Shown one piece after another: positions 26,407-35,664 of a stretch of 64,000 nucleotides of DNA; within the stretch, counting starts at the first letter, position 1; each line of letters opens with the position of its first letter. Location of the stretch: contig NZ_JACCHQ010000020.1 of NCBI RefSeq assembly GCF_016031655.1, positions 85,102 to 149,101 on the forward strand, in the 5' to 3' direction. A program made the position numbers and the translations under genes. Source of the stretch: Bradyrhizobium glycinis (GTDB lineage Bacteria; Pseudomonadota; Alphaproteobacteria; Rhizobiales; Xanthobacteraceae). Under the pieces are notes generated by a model, which did no database searches, was not told the DNA's origin, and saw nothing but the letters and a program-made list of their open reading frames with translations.

Positions 26407-28011
26407 TCACATCCTGAACAGGCCGAATTTGGTCGGCTCGATCGGCGCATTCGACGCGGCCGAGAGGCCGAGGCCGAGCACGAGGCGCGTGTCGGCGGGG
26501 TCGATCACGCCGTCGTCCCAGAGACGCGCGGTCGCGTAATAGGGATGGCCCTGGCTCTCATATTGCGCGCGGATCGGCTCGCGGAATTTGTCCTCCTCTT
26601 CCCTGGACCAGCTGTCGCCCTTGGCCTCGATATTGTCGCGGCGGACCTGGCTCAGCACCATCGAGGCCTGCTCGCCGCCCATCACCGAGATGCGCGCGTT
26701 CGGCCACATCCACAGGAACCGCGGCGCGTAGGCGCGGCCGCACATGCCGTAATTGCCGGCGCCGTAGGAGCCGCCGATCACGACGGTGAATTTCGGCACC
26801 GAGGCGGTCGCGACCGCGGTCACCAGCTTGGCGCCGTCGCGCGCGATGCCGCCGGCCTCGTACTTTTTGCCGACCATGAAGCCGGTGATGTTCTGCAGGA
26901 ACACCAGCGGAATGCCGCGCTGGCAGCACAGCTCGATGAAATGCGCGCCCTTCAGCGAGCTCTCGCTGAACAGAATGCCGTTGTTGGCGATGATACCGAC
27001 CGGATAGCCCCAGATATGGGCGAAGCCGCACACCAGCGTCGTGCCATAGAGCTTTTTGAACTCGTCGAACTCCGAGCCGTCGACGATGCGCGCGATGATG
27101 TCGCGCACGTCGAACGGCTTGCGGCCGTCGACCGGCACCACGCCGTAGATTTCCTCCGCCGCGAACAGCGGATCACGCGGCGGATGCATGTTCAGGTTCG
27201 GCCGGGCGGAAGGCTTGAGCGTGCCGACGATACGCCGGGCAATGCCGATCGCATGCGCATCATTCTGGGCGTAGTGATCGGTCACGCCGGATTGCCGCGA
27301 ATGCACGTCGGCGCCGCCGAGTTCCTCCGCGCTTACGACCTCGCCGGTCGCGGCCTTCACCAGCGGCGGGCCGCCGAGGAAGATGGTGCCCTGGTTGCGC
27401 ACGATGATGCTCTCGTCCGACATCGCCGGCACATAGGCGCCGCCGGCGGTGCAGGAGCCCATCACGATCGCGATCTGCGGAATGCCCTGCGACGACATTT
27501 GCGCCTGATTGTAGAAAATACGGCCGAAGTGCCGCTCGTCCGGAAAGATCTCGTCCTGCAGCGGCAGGAAGGCGCCGCCGGAATCCACCATGTAGACGCA
27601 GGGTAGATTGTTCTGCCGCGCAATGTCCTGCGCGCGCAGATGCTTCTTCACCGTCATCGGATAATAGGTGCCGCCCTTGATGGTGGCATCGTTGGCGACG
27701 ATCACGCATTCGCGCCCCGAAATGCGGCCCACCCCCGTGATGACGCTGGCCGAATGCACATCGCCGCCATAGAGGCCGTAGGCCGCGAGCGGCGACAGCT
27801 CCAGGAACGAGGTGCCGGGATCGACCAGGAGATCGACGCGCTCACGTGCCAGCATCTTGCCGCGCGCGGTGTGGCGCTTGCGCGAGGCTTCGCCGCCGCC
27901 GCCGGCGACCTGGCTGAGCTTTTCGCGCAAGTCGGCGACGAGGCCGCGCATGGCCTCGGAATTGCGCGCGAAATCTGATGAAGACGGATCGATGCTGGAA
28001 TGAAGCGGCAT
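26407..28011 (-). CDS. liuB: Methylcrotonyl-CoA carboxylase beta subunit (carboxyltransferase)
   Basis: The 534-residue carboxyltransferase has the crotonase-type halves of the family: GLYGGDVHSASVITGVGRI, MGSCTAGGAYVPAMSDES, LQNITGFMVGKKYEAGGIAR and WPNARISVMGGEQA. The length and the GFMVG-KYEAGGIA segment are typical of MCC beta rather than PccB. It transfers CO2 from biotin to 3-methylcrotonyl-CoA. The alpha subunit gene follows after 4 bp. Confidence 0.92.
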   Translation of the reverse strand: MPLHSSIDPSSSDFARNSEAMRGLVADLREKLSQVAGGGGEASRKRHTARGKMLARERVDLLVDPGTSFLELSPLAAYGLYGGDVHSASVITGVGRISGRECVIVANDATIKGGTYYPMTVKKHLRAQDIARQNNLPCVYMVDSGGAFLPLQDEIFPDERHFGRIFYNQAQMSSQGIPQIAIVMGSCTAGGAYVPAMSDESIIVRNQGTIFLGGPPLVKAATGEVVSAEELGGADVHSRQSGVTDHYAQNDAHAIGIARRIVGTLKPSARPNLNMHPPRDPLFAAEEIYGVVPVDGRKPFDVRDIIARIVDGSEFDEFKKLYGTTLVCGFAHIWGYPVGIIANNGILFSESSLKGAHFIELCCQRGIPLVFLQNITGFMVGKKYEAGGIARDGAKLVTAVATASVPKFTVVIGGSYGAGNYGMCGRAYAPRFLWMWPNARISVMGGEQASMVLSQVRRDNIEAKGDSWSREEEDKFREPIRAQYESQGHPYYATARLWDDGVIDPADTRLVLGLGLSAASNAPIEPTKFGLFRM

Positions 28012-28035
28012 GGTGATTCCAATGCGGTGAAGGAC

Positions 28036-29208
28036 TTAAGCCGTCTCGGCCATCAGCTCGCGGCCGATCAGCATGCGCCGAACCTCGGAGGTGCCGGCGC
28101 CGATCTCGTAGAGCTTTGCATCGCGCCACAGGCGCCCGACCGGGAATTCGGAGGTGTAGCCGACCCCGCCGAGCGCCTGGATCGCCTCGCCGGCCATCCA
28201 GGTCGCCTTCTCTGCGGAATAAAGGATCGCGGCCGCCGCGTCCTTGCGCAGGGTGCGCGCGTGGTCGGCGCGGTCGCAGGCGCGGCCCACCGCATAGACA
28301 TAAGCGCGCGTGGCCTGCCAGGTCGCATACATGTCGGCGAGCTTGCCCTGCATCAGCTGGAAATCGCCGATCGGCTGGCCGAACTGCTTGCGCTCGTGCA
28401 TGTAGGGCACCACCGCATCCATGCAGGCGGCCATGATCCCGAGCGGACCGCCGGAGAGCACCGCGCGCTCGTAGTCGAGGCCGGACATCAGCACCTTGAC
28501 GCCGTCACCCACCTTGCCCATCACATTCTCCTCCGGCACCTCGCAATCGTCGAAGAACAGCGGGTAGGTGTTGGAGCCGCGCATGCCGAGCTTGTCGAGA
28601 TGCTGGCCGTGGGTGAAGCCCTTGAAACCCTTCTCGATGAGGAAGGCGGTCATGCCGCGCGGACCGGCCTCCGGATCGGTCTTGGCGTAGACCACCAGCA
28701 CGTCGGCGTCGCCGCCATTGGTGATCCACATCTTGGAGCCGTTGAGCACGTAGCGGTCGCCGCGCTTGTCCGCGCGCAGCTTCATCGAGACGACGTCGGA
28801 GCCGGCGCCGGGCTCGGACATCGCGAGCGCACCGACATATTCGCCTGAGATCAGCTTCGGCAGATAGCGCTGCCGCTGCGCGTCGTTGCCATTGCGGCGG
28901 ATCTGGTTGACGCACAGATTGGAATGGGCGCCGTAGGAGAGGCCCACGGCCGCCGAGCCGCGCGAGATCTCCTCCATGGCGACGATATGGGCGAGATAGC
29001 CCATGTTGGAGCCGCCATATTGCTCGGGCGCGGTCATGCCGAGCAGGCCGAGGTCGCCCAGCCGCTTCCAGAGATCCGCCGGGAACAGGTTTGCCTTCTC
29101 GATCTCGGCGGCACGCGGGGTGATCTCCGCCTCAACGAACGAACGAACGGTGTCGCGCAACAGGCTGATGTCTTCGCCCAGATCGAAATCGATGCTCGGG
29201 ATGTTCAA
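28036..29208 (-). CDS. liuA: Isovaleryl-CoA dehydrogenase
   Basis: The 390-residue acyl-CoA dehydrogenase matches isovaleryl-CoA dehydrogenase along its length: ALAMSEPGAGSDVVSMKL, the catalytic Glu at residue 247 in GLDYERAVLSGGPLG (the position specific to this enzyme), FGQPIGDFQLMQGKLADMY and the tail LYEIGAGTSEVRRMLIGREL. It oxidises isovaleryl-CoA to 3-methylcrotonyl-CoA and leads the operon, divergent from an AraC-type regulator. Confidence 0.94.
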   Translation of the reverse strand: MNIPSIDFDLGEDISLLRDTVRSFVEAEITPRAAEIEKANLFPADLWKRLGDLGLLGMTAPEQYGGSNMGYLAHIVAMEEISRGSAAVGLSYGAHSNLCVNQIRRNGNDAQRQRYLPKLISGEYVGALAMSEPGAGSDVVSMKLRADKRGDRYVLNGSKMWITNGGDADVLVVYAKTDPEAGPRGMTAFLIEKGFKGFTHGQHLDKLGMRGSNTYPLFFDDCEVPEENVMGKVGDGVKVLMSGLDYERAVLSGGPLGIMAACMDAVVPYMHERKQFGQPIGDFQLMQGKLADMYATWQATRAYVYAVGRACDRADHARTLRKDAAAAILYSAEKATWMAGEAIQALGGVGYTSEFPVGRLWRDAKLYEIGAGTSEVRRMLIGRELMAETA

Positions 29209-29318
29209 GGCGATTCCTCCCTATTTTGGGCTCCGAACCTAGCCCGGTCCCGGCCCTCTTGCAGTCGAAAAGGTTGCATTTTCCGCCAAACTTGGCGAGG
29301 ATTTCCGAAAGGATTCCG

Positions 29319-30347
29319 ATGCCGTTTCAAGCCGCCACCGCGATTCCGCGCCGCGCCGTCACGCCCGCCGCCTTCGTCCGCGGCGTGGTGGCGGCTTATG
29401 AGCGATACGGCCGCGATCCCGCCGACGCCTTGAGCCGGGGCCAGGTCGCGCCGGAGCTTGTCAATTCTCCGGATGGGCGCGTGACCGCGGCCCAGTTCGA
29501 GGCGCTGGCGGGCCATGCCATGCGCGAGCTCGACGACGAGGCGCTCGGCTGGTTCTCGCGCCGGCTGCCATGGGGCACCTACGGCATGCTGTGCCGGGCC
29601 TCGATCACCGCACCGACGCTGGAGGTCGCGCTCAAGCGCTGGTGCCGGCATCACCGCCTGGTCACAGAGGATGTGCTGCTCGATCTCGAGGTTGGGGAAG
29701 AAACCGCCGTCGTATCGATCCGTCAGCTCCGTGACCTCGGGCCGTTCCGCGAGTTCTGCCTCGTCACCCTGTTCCGCTATGTGCTCGGCTTCTCGTGCTG
29801 GGCCGTCGATTCACAGATCGCACTCCGCGCGGCTGAGTTTCCTTATCCGGAGCCCGGCCACGTCTCGGTCTATCCGACCATCTTCTGCCGGACCGTCCGC
29901 TTCGATGCGGACCGCGCGGCCATTGTCTTCGACAAGCACTATCTTTCGCTGCCGCTGACGCGCAGCGCGACCGATCTCGACAACATGCTCAAAGGTGCGC
30001 TCCGGCTCACCGTGCTGCCCTACCGGCGCGACCGCCTGCTGGTCGAGCGCGTTCGCCGCGTGCTGCGCGATGCGCGCGGTCGGGTTCTCGGCGCCGAGGA
30101 CGTCGCGCGCGAGCTCGCGCTCTCCACCCGCACGATGCATCGCCGCCTGCGCGAGGAATCCACCTCGCTGCGCGATCTCAAGGAGGAGGCGAAATTCGAG
30201 CTCGCCAAACAGGAGCTGATGCGCGGCCGCACGCCGATCAAGCGCATCGCCGAAATCGCCGGCTTCCGCAATGAAAAGAGTTTTTCGCGGGCCTTTCGGA
30301 CTTGGACCGGCACGTCCCCGCGCGAGTTTCGAGGGCGGTATCGCTGA
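29319..30347 (+). CDS. AraC-family regulator of the divergent leucine operon
   Basis: Starting at the ATG at 29319 (frame open from 29226), the 342-residue protein has an N-terminal arabinose-binding-like domain (PF12625 style: RGVVAAYERYGRDPADALSR, TAAQFEALAGHAMRELDDEA). The C-terminal AraC double HTH reads VARELALSTRTMHRRLREES, then IAEIAGFRNEKSFSRAFRTW and TGTSPREFR. Its divergent position only about 110 bp from the dehydrogenase start suggests it controls the leucine operon, sensing a pathway acid or CoA ester. That regulation is inferred. Confidence 0.88.
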   Translation: MPFQAATAIPRRAVTPAAFVRGVVAAYERYGRDPADALSRGQVAPELVNSPDGRVTAAQFEALAGHAMRELDDEALGWFSRRLPWGTYGMLCRASITAPTLEVALKRWCRHHRLVTEDVLLDLEVGEETAVVSIRQLRDLGPFREFCLVTLFRYVLGFSCWAVDSQIALRAAEFPYPEPGHVSVYPTIFCRTVRFDADRAAIVFDKHYLSLPLTRSATDLDNMLKGALRLTVLPYRRDRLLVERVRRVLRDARGRVLGAEDVARELALSTRTMHRRLREESTSLRDLKEEAKFELAKQELMRGRTPIKRIAEIAGFRNEKSFSRAFRTWTGTSPREFRGRYR

Positions 30348-30444
30348 CGCGCTTCGCCAAAATTCCGATTTGTTTCCGCTGCGATATTCGCAGCCCCAAA
30401 GCGGAATGGCTTTAGGTTGAATCGATAGCCACGGGCTCGGTGCA

Positions 30445-30588
30445 ACCTCTCCCGCTTGCGGGAGAGGTCGGCGCGTCCGGGCGATGCGCAGCATCGTCCC
30501 GCGCGCCGGGTGAGGGCTTTCTCCGCTTGGGAATTGTCCCATTGCGGAAGCACCCTCTCCCCAGCCCTCTCCCGCAAGCGGGAGAGGG
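30445..30588. repeat. Palindromic pair (CTCTCCCGC..GCGGGAGAG element)
   Basis: Two near-perfect palindromes, ACCTCTCCCGCTTGCGGG.. (30445-30468) and CCCTCTCCCGCAAGCGGG.. (30565-30588), bracket a 96-bp spacer in the convergent gap between the AraC and Lrp genes. This is the look of a dispersed rhizobial intergenic repeat and may form one large cruciform. Confidence 0.7.
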
Positions 30589-30646
30589 AGCGCACCTACG
30601 TCGTTCGGCGATCAAGCCTCATTTCATCACGCCCTAGCCCTGCCCG

Positions 30647-31129
30647 CTACGCCGCCGCGACCTCGTTCAGCGGCAGCGGCACGTCCTTTGCCACCCCGAG
30701 CACGGGGAAGCTGCGGACGTTCTTGACGTTTGGCATCGCTGCGAAATGCAGGAGCTGCTGGCGCATGCTCTCGACACTCGGCGCCACGCATTTGAGGAGA
30801 TAGTCGGTGTCGCCGGAAATCCGCCAGCATTGCTGGATACGCGGGATCGCGGCGATCGAGCTCTCGAACGCCTCCAGCACAGGCTGGGCCTGGCTGCCGA
30901 GCTGGATCGAGACGAACGACACCACCTCATAGCCGAGCAGCCGCTCGTCGATCACGGCGCGCACCGCCCGGATCACGCCGCCGCTGAACAGCGACTTCAG
31001 CCGCCGCAGGCAGTTCGGCCCTGATACACCGACCCGCAGCGCCAGCTCGTTGTTGCGAACCCGCCCGTCCTGCTGCAGCTCGGATAGGATTTTCAGATCG
31101 ACGCCGTCGAGCTGGTCACGCCCCGCCAT
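30647..31129 (-). CDS. Lrp/AsnC-family transcriptional regulator
   Basis: The 160-residue protein has the Lrp N-terminal HTH (DGVDLKILSELQQDGRVRNN, then ELALRVGVSGPNCLRRLKSL) and a C-terminal RAM ligand-binding domain (ISGDTDYLLKCVAPSVESMR). Lrp-like proteins sense amino acids. The location near the leucine operon is suggestive, but the target is unknown. Confidence 0.9.
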   Translation of the reverse strand: MAGRDQLDGVDLKILSELQQDGRVRNNELALRVGVSGPNCLRRLKSLFSGGVIRAVRAVIDERLLGYEVVSFVSIQLGSQAQPVLEAFESSIAAIPRIQQCWRISGDTDYLLKCVAPSVESMRQQLLHFAAMPNVKNVRSFPVLGVAKDVPLPLNEVAAA

Positions 31130-31281
31130 ACCCCGCCTCGCTCATGAGTTTGTCATGAGCAGCGAAGCACGGGGCCGAATTGGTGCCAAGAGCAGGCCTG
31201 GAGTGCAGGCCACCAACCGACGTATGCGCGGAATGCCGCGCCGCCTTCAAGCCGGGCATGTCCCGCCCGGTCACCCGCCTC

Positions 31282-31587
31282 TCAATGCGTCCAGGGCTCG
31301 CCGCGGCGGAACGAGAAATTGTCGGCATAGGCAACCGGCCGCCTTATCGACTCCTTGGGCTCGATCACCTGATAGGCGATGCCCTTGCGCTCGCAATAGG
31401 CGATCGCCTCTTCCTTGCTGTGGAAGCGCAGCGTAATCTGCTGCTTCATGTCGGCCGACGACGTCCAGCCCATCAGCGGCTCGACCGACCGCGGCTGCTC
31501 CGGCTCGTAATCGAGCTGCCATTCCTTGGTCTTGGACCGGCCCGATTGCATCGCGTTCTTGGCAGGCTTGAAAATGCGTGCGGTCAT
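31282..31587 (-). CDS. NADH dehydrogenase accessory subunit (NDUFS4-like, ETC complex I conserved region)
   Basis: The 101-residue protein from the ATG at 31587 reads MTARIFKPAKNAMQSGRSKT, WMGWTSS-like PLMGWTSSADMKQQITLRF and AYADNFSFRRGEPWTH, the alphaproteobacterial homologue of mitochondrial NDUFS4 (18-kDa accessory subunit). It associates with complex I rather than carrying cofactors. The gene is encoded apart from the main nuo operon. The 519-codon frame around it is antisense to OpgC. Confidence 0.9.
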   Translation of the reverse strand: MTARIFKPAKNAMQSGRSKTKEWQLDYEPEQPRSVEPLMGWTSSADMKQQITLRFHSKEEAIAYCERKGIAYQVIEPKESIRRPVAYADNFSFRRGEPWTH

Positions 31588-31836
31588 GACTGGTCCGGGC
31601 CTCTTGGTCTTTTCGTTCGATTTCGATGCGTCACGGTGGCAGTTGGTGGAAATCTCGGGGATAGTATAGAGACACCGGTTGGGAACTGATCGTGATTCCG
31701 GTCCCGGCACCCTCGCCAACGGTATAGTCATTATGCTGCACCGTGACAATTGCGTACCCGCCTTCCGCGCCGGGATCCCGCGCGGCGCCGTCTCGTCGAT
31801 AACAGCAGACCCGTCCTCTTCGAGAGCTTCCGTCGC

Positions 31837-33009
31837 ATGGCCTTCCTGACGATCAACGCAACGCTGCCCGAGAAGGGCCGTGACCTCAGGCTCGACCTGT
31901 TTCGCGGTGTCGCGAACTGGGCGATCTTTCTCGACCATATCCCCGACAACGTCGTGAACTGGATCACGACCCGCAATTACGGCTTTTCCGACGCGGCCGA
32001 CCTGTTCGTCTTCATCTCCGGCTACACCGCCTCCTTCGTCTATGCACGGATGATGCTGGACCGCGGCTTCATCGTCGGCGCAACGCGGCTGACCAAGCGG
32101 GTTTGGCAGCTCTATGTCGCCCACATCATCCTGTTCGTGATCTACATCGCCTCGATCAGCTATCTCGCGCTGCGCTTCGGCGATTCCGAGATGATCAACG
32201 AGTTCAACGTCGCCGGCCTCGTCGACAACGCCACCGAGACGTTGCGCCAGGGCCTGTTCCTTCGCTTCAAGCCGCTCAACCTCGACGTGCTGCCGCTCTA
32301 CATCGTCCTGATGGGCCTGTTTCCGCCGGTGCTGTGGTTCATGCTGCGCAAGCCGGACCTGACGATGATCCTGTCGATCGTGCTGTGGCTGGTCGCGCGC
32401 CATAACGGCTGGAACCTGACCGCCTATCCGGCCGGCCAGTGGTACTTCAATCCGTATTGCTGGCAGGTGCTGTTCGTGTTCGGCGCCTGGTGCTCGATGG
32501 GCGGCGCGCGCCGCTCGATGGCTCTGATCAATTCGCCTGTTACGCTGTGGGTCTGCCTCGGTTATCTCCTCTTCGCGCTGATCATGACCATGGCCGGCCG
32601 CTTCCCCACCTTCGGCGGCATGTTCCCGGAATGGCTGTTCTCGGCCTTCAACCCCAATGACAAGACCAACCTCGCGCCGTATCGCTTCCTCCACTTCGTG
32701 GTGATCGTGATCCTCGTGATCCGCTTCGTGCCGAAGGAGTGGCCGGGGCTGGAGTGGAAGGTATTCGATCCCTTGATCGTCTGCGGCCAGCAGTCGCTCG
32801 CCGTGTTCTGCGTCGGCGTATTCCTGTCCTTCGTCGGTCATTTCGAGCTGTCGATGAGCTCGGGCTCGCTGCTCGCGCAGATCTTCGTCAGTGTCGCCGG
32901 CATCGCGATCATGACGACCGTGGCTTATTACATCTCGTGGTCGAAGAAGCAGGACAAGCCGCTGAAGCCGCCGCCTGCCAAGCCGGCTGCCGAGGCGAAG
33001 GCGGCCTGA
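31837..33009 (+). CDS. opgC: OpgC-family membrane acyltransferase (periplasmic glucan succinylation)
   Basis: From the ATG at 31837 the 390-residue protein shows the OpgC pattern: RDLRLDLFRGVANWAIFLDH near the start, then NYGFSDAADLFVFISGYTAS, followed by about ten membrane helices and a Pro/Lys tail (KPLKPPPAKPAAEAKAA). OpgC adds succinyl groups to osmoregulated periplasmic glucans from the cytoplasmic membrane. An earlier start at 31750 is possible but low in quality. Confidence 0.85.
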   Translation: MAFLTINATLPEKGRDLRLDLFRGVANWAIFLDHIPDNVVNWITTRNYGFSDAADLFVFISGYTASFVYARMMLDRGFIVGATRLTKRVWQLYVAHIILFVIYIASISYLALRFGDSEMINEFNVAGLVDNATETLRQGLFLRFKPLNLDVLPLYIVLMGLFPPVLWFMLRKPDLTMILSIVLWLVARHNGWNLTAYPAGQWYFNPYCWQVLFVFGAWCSMGGARRSMALINSPVTLWVCLGYLLFALIMTMAGRFPTFGGMFPEWLFSAFNPNDKTNLAPYRFLHFVVIVILVIRFVPKEWPGLEWKVFDPLIVCGQQSLAVFCVGVFLSFVGHFELSMSSGSLLAQIFVSVAGIAIMTTVAYYISWSKKQDKPLKPPPAKPAAEAKAA

Positions 33010-33025
33010 GAGAGGCGGCAGCTAG

Positions 33026-33112
33026 AGCATGATCCGGAAAGTGCGTAGCGTTTTTCCGAGAAGATCATGCTCAGACAATAACCTAAAGCGCGATGACACA
33101 TTGCGCTTTAGG
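33026..33112. repeat. Palindromic repeat (AGCATGATCCGGAAA family), copy A
   Basis: AGCATGATC/GATCATGCT (33026-33071) is followed by CCTAAAGCGC/GCGCTTTAGG (33082-33112). The same pair of stems occurs at 56772-56872. It is a rhizobial dispersed element, sitting here at the end of opgC where it could act as a transcript end. Confidence 0.8.
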
Positions 33113-33302
33113 CCGCCTCTTCGCCGTCGAACTCGGTGAACTTCTTGTAGATCCAGTCGCGGCCGTCGTGGCGGCGCCAGACCTTGCCGAGCACGAACTG
33201 CCCGTTGATGGAGCGGCGCGGCACGATCACCGTCCAGAGGTGCCAGATCTCGGTCCAGTTCGACTGCGGACCGACGGTCCCGGTGTTGCGATCAAAAGAC
33301 AT
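33108..33302 (-). CDS. 64-aa conserved hypothetical protein
   Basis: From the ATG at 33302 the product reads MSFDRNTGTVGPQSNWTEIW, then VPRRSINGQFVLGKVWRRHD and YKKFTEFDGEEAA. The aromatic and basic pattern looks like a real small protein, and the frame ends exactly at the start of the repeat. No domain is recognised. Confidence 0.6.
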   Translation of the reverse strand: MSFDRNTGTVGPQSNWTEIWHLWTVIVPRRSINGQFVLGKVWRRHDGRDWIYKKFTEFDGEEAA

Positions 33303-33631
33303 GGCAGAACTCGCTGGCGCAGAATTCAACTGAACCGCGCGCCGCGACGAACCATCATCTGTGGCCGTACAGAGTGAAAGCAGCCCATCGCGAGCCGGGA
33401 CTGACCTGATAGCAGCCAGCCAAACGGCCGCAACAGCCGCTCGCCTTTAACCTTGCCGATCAACCTTACTTCTTGGGATGGAGCAGCGCGATCGGTTGAA
33501 AGCCGGTGCCGGTTTTTCTAGAATGCCCGTGATTTGAGAACGAGCGCGCCGTTTCGGCCGCACGATGATTTCTAGACTGAACTTTGCCGACGATCGGACG
33601 TTTGAAAGCAAGTGGATTGCAGGGGGAGACA
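33303..33631. other. Intergenic region without a recognised gene
   Basis: Several overlapping open frames exist on the minus strand (33447-33864), but none has a protein-like pattern or ribosome site. I see no repeat or RNA here. Confidence 0.35.
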
Positions 33632-33793
33632 ATGATGAAATTGCGATGTGCATGTCTGCGCCTCGCGTTGCGCGTGGCGCCGCCCGCGCCAATCGTGGGC
33701 ATGGCGTCGCAACAGCCGCCGCAAGCCGCCAACGACAACCATTTGGCCTGGCCGTACGTGCCATTTCCGCCGGGCTGGTACGCCTCGAACTGA
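33632..33793 (+). CDS. 53-aa protein with AANDN motif
   Basis: AGGGGGAG (33620-33627) precedes the ATG. The peptide MMKLRCACLRLALRVAPPAP has an N-terminal Cys/Leu-rich stretch, then QAANDNHLAWPYVPFPPGWY. The AANDN word is frequent in rhizobial small and mobile-element proteins. It lies just outside the tRNA-Pro element. Function is unknown. Confidence 0.45.
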   Translation: MMKLRCACLRLALRVAPPAPIVGMASQQPPQAANDNHLAWPYVPFPPGWYASN

Positions 33794-33932
33794 CGAGCGC
33801 GGCGGGGAAAACGCAACGCCGCGCAAGCGGAATATTCATCGCTTGGCGGCGTCCGTTTAGACATTGGGCGCTGAAATCCCCAACACGGATTTGTCTATCG
33901 GGACGCCCACAGGTTCGATGAGGCCTTGCTGA

Positions 33933-33970
33933 TTTCCAGGCGAAGCGGAGGTTTCCAGGCGAAGCGGAGG
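33933..33970. repeat. 19-bp tandem duplication
   Basis: TTTCCAGGCGAAGCGGAGG occurs twice in direct tandem, 67 bp left of the attachment repeat. It could be a replication-slippage product. Confidence 0.8.
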
Positions 33971-34036
33971 CCGGATGCGCGGATGCCGGGCCCTTGCCGG
34001 TCGGATGCTGACTTGAGGGCCAGCGCCGCCAGGGAC

Positions 34037-34085
34037 TGGTCGGGGCAGCTGGATTCGAACCAACGACCTGCAGTACCCAAAACTG
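34037..34085. repeat. Left attachment repeat (attL), 3' part of tRNA-Pro
   Basis: These 49 bp are identical to 50510-50558 and correspond to the 3' part of tRNA-Pro(TGG), from the CCA end through the T-arm into the anticodon stem. Identity stops sharply at both ends. The recombinase starts 170 bp to the right. Recombination between the two copies would release a 16,473-bp circle. Confidence 0.95.
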
Positions 34086-34221
34086 ATCAGACTATTTTCC
34101 GAAGAGTTCTGCGGGATGCCATCGATGTCCGACAGACCGATAATTGATTGATATCGCATGCCAATTCGGCAGAAACCGATTTCCATTGCTTTCCTGCCGT
34201 TTCCGCTCAATACATGATCCC

Positions 34222-34242
34222 GTGGCTACTCGGTGGCGACTC
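34222..34242 (+). repeat. Candidate integrase arm site, left
   Basis: GTGGCTACTCGGTGGCGACTC matches 50442-50462 at 19 of 21 positions in the same orientation. Each copy lies inside the element near its end, as expected for arm-type binding sites of a tyrosine recombinase. Confidence 0.5.
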
Positions 34243-34255
34243 TCGGGGGAAAGCA

Positions 34256-35515
34256 ATGCCAATACTGAAGCTGGGCCGTCGCGCCGTCACCGGCCTACCC
34301 GCTGTGACAAAGACCACGATTTTCTATGACAACACCCTGACCGGATTCGGCGTGAAAGCCACGCCCACAGGTGCGCTTTCCTGGATAATTGAATATCGGC
34401 CAGGCGAAGGCGGCAGGCGCGTCAGCAAGCGGAGGATGGTGATTGGGACGCCCGCCACACTATCGCCTGAGAAGGCACGGGAAGCCGCGGAAACCCTACT
34501 GGCCAGAGTTAAGCTTGGCGAGGATCCAGCGGCCGAGCGTGGTGCAGCCCGAAAAGCCGAGACCGTTGACGAGCTGCTTGACGCCTTTATCGAGAAGCAC
34601 CTCGAGCCGAAGCGCAAGGCTGGAACTATTCGCCTGAACAGAGGATACATTAAGAACCACATCCGCCCCGCGTTCGGCAAAAAGAAAGCGAACGCTGTTA
34701 CGCACTCCGACGTCGATCGCTTGCACCGGAAAATAGGCGAAACGCACTCGGTGACGGCCAACCGCGTGGTTGCCCTGGTCGGTACCATCTTTGCGTTCGG
34801 GATTAAGACCAAGGCACTGCCAAAGGGCACGGAGAATCCGGCTGCTGGCATTGAGCATTTTGATGAGCAGTTGCGCCAACGATATCTGATCGAGGAAGAG
34901 CTGCAGCGCCTTGGCGATGCTCTTCGCGAGGCTGAAACGGTCGGCATTCCGTGGGAGCCAGATCCTTCGAAGAAAACCAAGCACGCCCCCAAGCCTGAGA
35001 ACCGCCTGACGAATATCGATCAGCATGCCGCAGCGGCGTTGCGCCTACTGTTGTTCACGGGCTGCCGGTTGCGCGAGATCCTCGATCTGCGCTGGAAGGA
35101 ATACGACGCAGGCCGCGGTCTCCTGTTTCTGCCCGACTCGAAGACCGGGCAGAAAACGGTCGTGCTCTCTGCACCAGCCATCGCGATACTAGACACCCTG
35201 CCCCGTATCGGCGCCTATGTGATCGCCGGTGAGTCGGCTGGCACGAAGGACGAGAAACCCCGCGCGGACCTGAAGCGCCCATGGGATGCTGTGCGGAGGC
35301 GGGCTGGCATCGATGACGTGCGGATCCATGACCTACGTCATAGCTTCGCGAGCGTCGGAGCCGGATCCGATCTCGGGCTGCCTATCATCGGGCGCCTGTT
35401 GGGCCACACCCAGGCCAGCACCACGGCGCGCTACGCGCACATCGCGGTAAATCCAGCAAAGCGGGCCGCGGACCTCATTGCCGGCAAGATCGCCGACGCC
35501 ATGAATGGCAAGTGA
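34256..35515 (+). CDS. int: Tyrosine recombinase / integrase of the tRNA-Pro element
   Basis: The 419-residue protein (ATG at 34256 after GGGGGAA) has an N-terminal arm-binding domain (DUF4102-like, LTGFGVKATPTGALSWIIEY), a core-binding domain (residues about 103-200) and the catalytic domain. In it Arg271 (GCRLREILDL), Lys296, His358/Arg361 (HDLRHSFAS), His384 (LLGHTQASTT) and the nucleophile Tyr393 (ARYAHI) are all present. It lies beside attL and points inward, so it should catalyse insertion at tRNA-Pro(TGG) and excision with the AlpA-like factor at the other end. Confidence 0.95.
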   Translation: MPILKLGRRAVTGLPAVTKTTIFYDNTLTGFGVKATPTGALSWIIEYRPGEGGRRVSKRRMVIGTPATLSPEKAREAAETLLARVKLGEDPAAERGAARKAETVDELLDAFIEKHLEPKRKAGTIRLNRGYIKNHIRPAFGKKKANAVTHSDVDRLHRKIGETHSVTANRVVALVGTIFAFGIKTKALPKGTENPAAGIEHFDEQLRQRYLIEEELQRLGDALREAETVGIPWEPDPSKKTKHAPKPENRLTNIDQHAAAALRLLLFTGCRLREILDLRWKEYDAGRGLLFLPDSKTGQKTVVLSAPAIAILDTLPRIGAYVIAGESAGTKDEKPRADLKRPWDAVRRRAGIDDVRIHDLRHSFASVGAGSDLGLPIIGRLLGHTQASTTARYAHIAVNPAKRAADLIAGKIADAMNGK

Positions 35516-35664
35516 GACCGGTCGAAAGTCCGTAGAATTCCGAGGTAAAAAAAAGGAGGATAAGGCACCGCAATCGCTGCGGAACCGTCCAGTTGCAGAG
35601 TATATCTCAATGCAACCTGCTTGCGGTGATTCGCGAGCCCAGATTCCTCCGAGGGAATCGCTCC

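Noticed and set aside
30445..30588. CRISPR array
   Set aside because: Only two palindromes with one spacer, each with its own palindromic symmetry; no cas genes. No CRISPR array seen anywhere in the window.
31282..32841. 519-codon minus-strand protein across opgC
   Set aside because: Only the last 101 codons (31282-31587) are a real gene; the rest is antisense to OpgC.
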